Positions 7,031 to 7,929 of a stretch of 7,929 nucleotides of DNA are shown piece after piece. This DNA is from Actinomycetota bacterium (GTDB lineage Bacteria; Acidobacteriota; Blastocatellia; Chloracidobacteriales; Chloracidobacteriaceae), in assembly GCA_013298335.1 (NCBI GenBank), contig JAAFHI010000113.1, positions 1 through 7,929 of the forward strand, given 5' to 3'. A model generated the notes under the pieces. It did not search any database, was not told where the DNA came from, and saw nothing but the letters and a program-made list of their open reading frames with translations. Each line of letters begins with the position of its first letter. The first letter of the stretch is position 1. A program made the position numbers and the translations under genes.

Positions 7031-7098
7031 AATGCACAATTGACAATGAAACGCCGGTGCTTTCCTGCACTGTCAACTGTCCATTGTGCATTGTCCAT
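7031..7098. repeat. Degenerate heptanucleotide repeats in opposite orientations, forming a cruciform
   Basis: Bases 7071-7098 read as four consecutive heptads: TGTCAAC, TGTCCAT, TGTGCAT, TGTCCAT. Bases 7032-7045 hold the reverse complements of TGTGCAT and TGTCAAT. The outer arms AATGCACAAT (7031-7040) and ATTGTGCATT (7083-7092) pair perfectly, and GTGC (7057-7060) pairs with GCAC (7067-7070) at the centre. Heptanucleotide STRR repeats are known from cyanobacteria and similar runs occur in other phyla. No function can be assigned. Confidence 0.65.
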
Positions 7099-7111
7099 TT
7101 TCTTTTGTGCC

Positions 7112-7124
7112 GCGCCGTTGGCGC
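7112..7124. repeat. Small hairpin GCGCC-GTT-GGCGC
   Basis: A perfect 5-bp GC stem with a 3-nt loop, one of the string of hairpins between 7000 and 7330. No T tract follows. Confidence 0.4.
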
Positions 7125-7131
7125 TCCGGAT

Positions 7132-7164
7132 GTGGTTGCCGGACGAACCACGCCCTGACGGGCG
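7132..7164. repeat. Two abutting hairpins, REP-like
   Basis: GTGGTT (7132-7137) pairs with AACCAC (7146-7151) over an 8-nt loop. Directly after it, sharing base 7151, CGCCC (7151-7155) pairs with GGGCG (7160-7164) over loop TGAC. Paired neighbouring hairpins with a repeated loop are typical of REP-like elements. Confidence 0.45.
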
Positions 7165-7277
7165 CGGCTATTATCTGGCGGCGCATCCGCGCCTTTCCAG
7201 AATCAAACCCACCGCGTATTACCGAAACAATTTTTCAAAGACCATAACGGGGCTCCAGAGTTGAAAAACAGGGGTTG

Positions 7278-7301
7278 AGCCTCGTTCACGAGGCTTGTTT
7301 T
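7278..7301 (+). terminator. Hairpin with T-rich tail; no upstream plus-strand gene identified
   Basis: AGCCTCG (7278-7284) and CGAGGCT (7289-7295) form a perfect 7-bp stem with loop TTCA, followed by TGTTTT. This looks like an intrinsic terminator for plus-strand transcription, yet nothing upstream on that strand is a recognisable gene. It may be another dispersed hairpin repeat. Confidence 0.35.
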
Positions 7302-7307
7302 CGAATA

Positions 7308-7329
7308 GCCCTGTCCTTGAGGGCAGGGC
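7308..7329. repeat. Hairpin GCCCTGTCC-TTGA-GGGCAGGGC
   Basis: A 9-bp stem (one T-G pair) with loop TTGA, 12 bp after the hairpin at 7278-7295. Stem sequences differ but both have 4-nt loops starting TT. It lies upstream of the small zinc protein and could form in its mRNA leader. Confidence 0.5.
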
Positions 7330-7441
7330 AGGCGGCGGTCGACTGAACCGTTTTTCCCGCTTCCCCGCCCGTTTCTGGCACGCGGCATGCTCTTCCATCG
7401 GCGGATTCCGATTTCGACCAGCGAGGTTTTGCCACCAGCCG

Positions 7442-7861
7442 ATGTCACACCCGAATTTCTGCCCTGCCTGCGGTGCCTCCGCGCCGCTTCCCGCCACCTG
7501 GCGCGAGGTCCGTTCAGCCCGCGCCGCCGCCATCCTTATATATAAGCGCATTCGCGGGACGAACTGCCCCGAATGCGGCGTCCGCCTCAACGTCCCGCCC
7601 TGGAAATCGCTCGGCGGCGGCCTCCTGCTCGGCGCACTCGTCACCCTCGCCGGAACCGGCTGGCGCGTCTCAACCGCTCCCGCCCCGCCGCCGCCGTTCC
7701 TGCCCTCCCCGGTCACCGCCGGAGACCCACCCGCCCCCAACCGACCGACCGCCATCGCGCGCGAAACCCATCCCTGCGGCGCCCGGACCAAAAAAGGGAC
7801 GCCCTGCCGGCGGCTCGTCCCCGGCAAGACGGGATACTGCTGGCAGCATAGGAAAGGATGA
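7442..7861 (+). CDS. Small predicted membrane protein with N-terminal zinc ribbon and C-terminal Cys/His motif
   Basis: 139 residues from the ATG at 7442. The N-terminus has two CxxC knuckles, Cys7/Cys10 (FCPACGA) and Cys42/Cys45 (NCPECGV), separated by an Arg-rich stretch, as in a zinc ribbon. A Gly/Leu-rich hydrophobic segment (about 57-73) can span the membrane once. A Pro-rich linker (79-102) leads to a second metal-site-like motif: Cys112-Gly-Ala-Arg-Thr-Lys-Lys-Gly-Thr-Pro-Cys122, then Gly-Tyr-Cys133 and His136. That Cys3His pattern resembles the short DUF5763-type domain, whose role I do not know. The frame is open back to a TTG at 7295, but residues upstream of Met50 of that frame are low-complexity and run through the hairpin at 7308-7329, so the ATG is preferred even without a good ribosome binding site. 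The TGA stop lies in the first copies of a heptamer tandem repeat. Two zinc-binding ends across one helix could serve anchoring or sensing; this is speculation. Confidence 0.7.
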   Translation: MSHPNFCPACGASAPLPATWREVRSARAAAILIYKRIRGTNCPECGVRLNVPPWKSLGGGLLLGALVTLAGTGWRVSTAPAPPPPFLPSPVTAGDPPAPNRPTAIARETHPCGARTKKGTPCRRLVPGKTGYCWQHRKG

Positions 7862-7929
7862 AGGATGAAGGATGAAGGATGAAGGATGAAGGATGAAGGA
7901 TGAAGGATGAAGGATGAAGGATGAAGGAT
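7854..7929. repeat. Heptanucleotide tandem repeat (GGATGAA)n, at least 10.9 copies, cut by the window end
   Basis: From 7854 to the last base every position equals the one 7 bases later, so the 76 visible bases are perfectly periodic with no substitution. The array continues beyond the window. It overlaps the last codons and stop of the zinc protein. Perfect identity suggests recent expansion by slippage or unequal exchange. Confidence 0.95.

Larger units (their letters stand above)
6949..7239. mobile_element. Possible 291-bp MITE-like element with 23-bp imperfect terminal inverted repeats
   Basis: The left arm 6949-6971 and the reverse complement of the right arm 7217-7239 match at 20 of 23 positions: TTTGAAAAATTG, three mismatches, then CGGTAATA. 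The interior is non-coding and packed with inverted sequences (7005-7018, 7031-7092, 7112-7124, 7132-7151, 7151-7164), as in miniature inverted-repeat elements. No target-site duplication is apparent, and part of the left arm is itself palindromic (6946-6958). It could instead be an old, degenerate repeat cluster. Confidence 0.4.
6806..7441. other. Gene-free divergent intergenic region rich in small repeats
   Basis: These 636 bases between xth (minus) and the zinc protein (plus) show no credible coding sequence; the short open frames resemble nothing and overlap hairpins. The stretch around 6940-6990 is markedly AT-richer than its neighbours. It contains a pair of long inverted repeats, degenerate heptads and at least six hairpins, listed separately. 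No convincing promoter for either flanking gene was found. Confidence 0.7.

Noticed and set aside
7295..7441. Extended start of the zinc protein at a TTG (7295)
   Set aside because: The extra 49 residues are low-complexity and run through an intergenic hairpin; the ATG at 7442 begins right before the first CxxC.

Overview
The window is GC-rich bacterial DNA with three genes I can support and an unusually large share of structured repeats. There is no rRNA or marker gene, so taxonomy is inference. Dense arrays of GGA-loop hairpins, heptanucleotide repeats and a giant secreted subtilase-fold protein with CARDB-like modules suit Acidobacteriota (Blastocatellia-like) best. Verrucomicrobiota or Planctomycetota remain possible.

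Layout. Bases 1-980 hold 2.6 copies of a 376-377 bp repeat with no credible gene. Each unit is an inverted arrangement of three hairpin types (d-A-a, then b-B-c), all with the core CC-TCC-GG or CC-GGA-GG, so it resembles a BIME (inverted REP elements). Bases 981-1058 are a short spacer with two tetraloop hairpins that could end transcription of the next gene. Bases 1059-5771 (minus) encode a 1570-residue secreted protease-like protein of the subtilase/sedolisin clan, with several beta-sandwich modules at its C-terminus. Its start has a perfect Shine-Dalgarno and a plausible sigma-70-type promoter about 190 bp upstream. Bases 6023-6805 (minus) encode exodeoxyribonuclease III (xth). Bases 6806-7441 lack a gene and hold a possible 291-bp MITE-like element with imperfect terminal inverted repeats, degenerate heptads in opposite orientations and several small hairpins. 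Bases 7442-7861 (plus) encode a small predicted membrane protein with a zinc ribbon and a C-terminal Cys/His motif. Its stop codon lies in the first copies of a 7-bp tandem repeat that runs off the window end.

The genes show no shared pathway. xth and the protease lie on the same strand but are 251 bp apart with a candidate promoter between them. The small zinc protein is divergent from xth. The main interest is the repeats, especially the covarying hairpin array, and the Glu found where a subtilase normally has its catalytic His.
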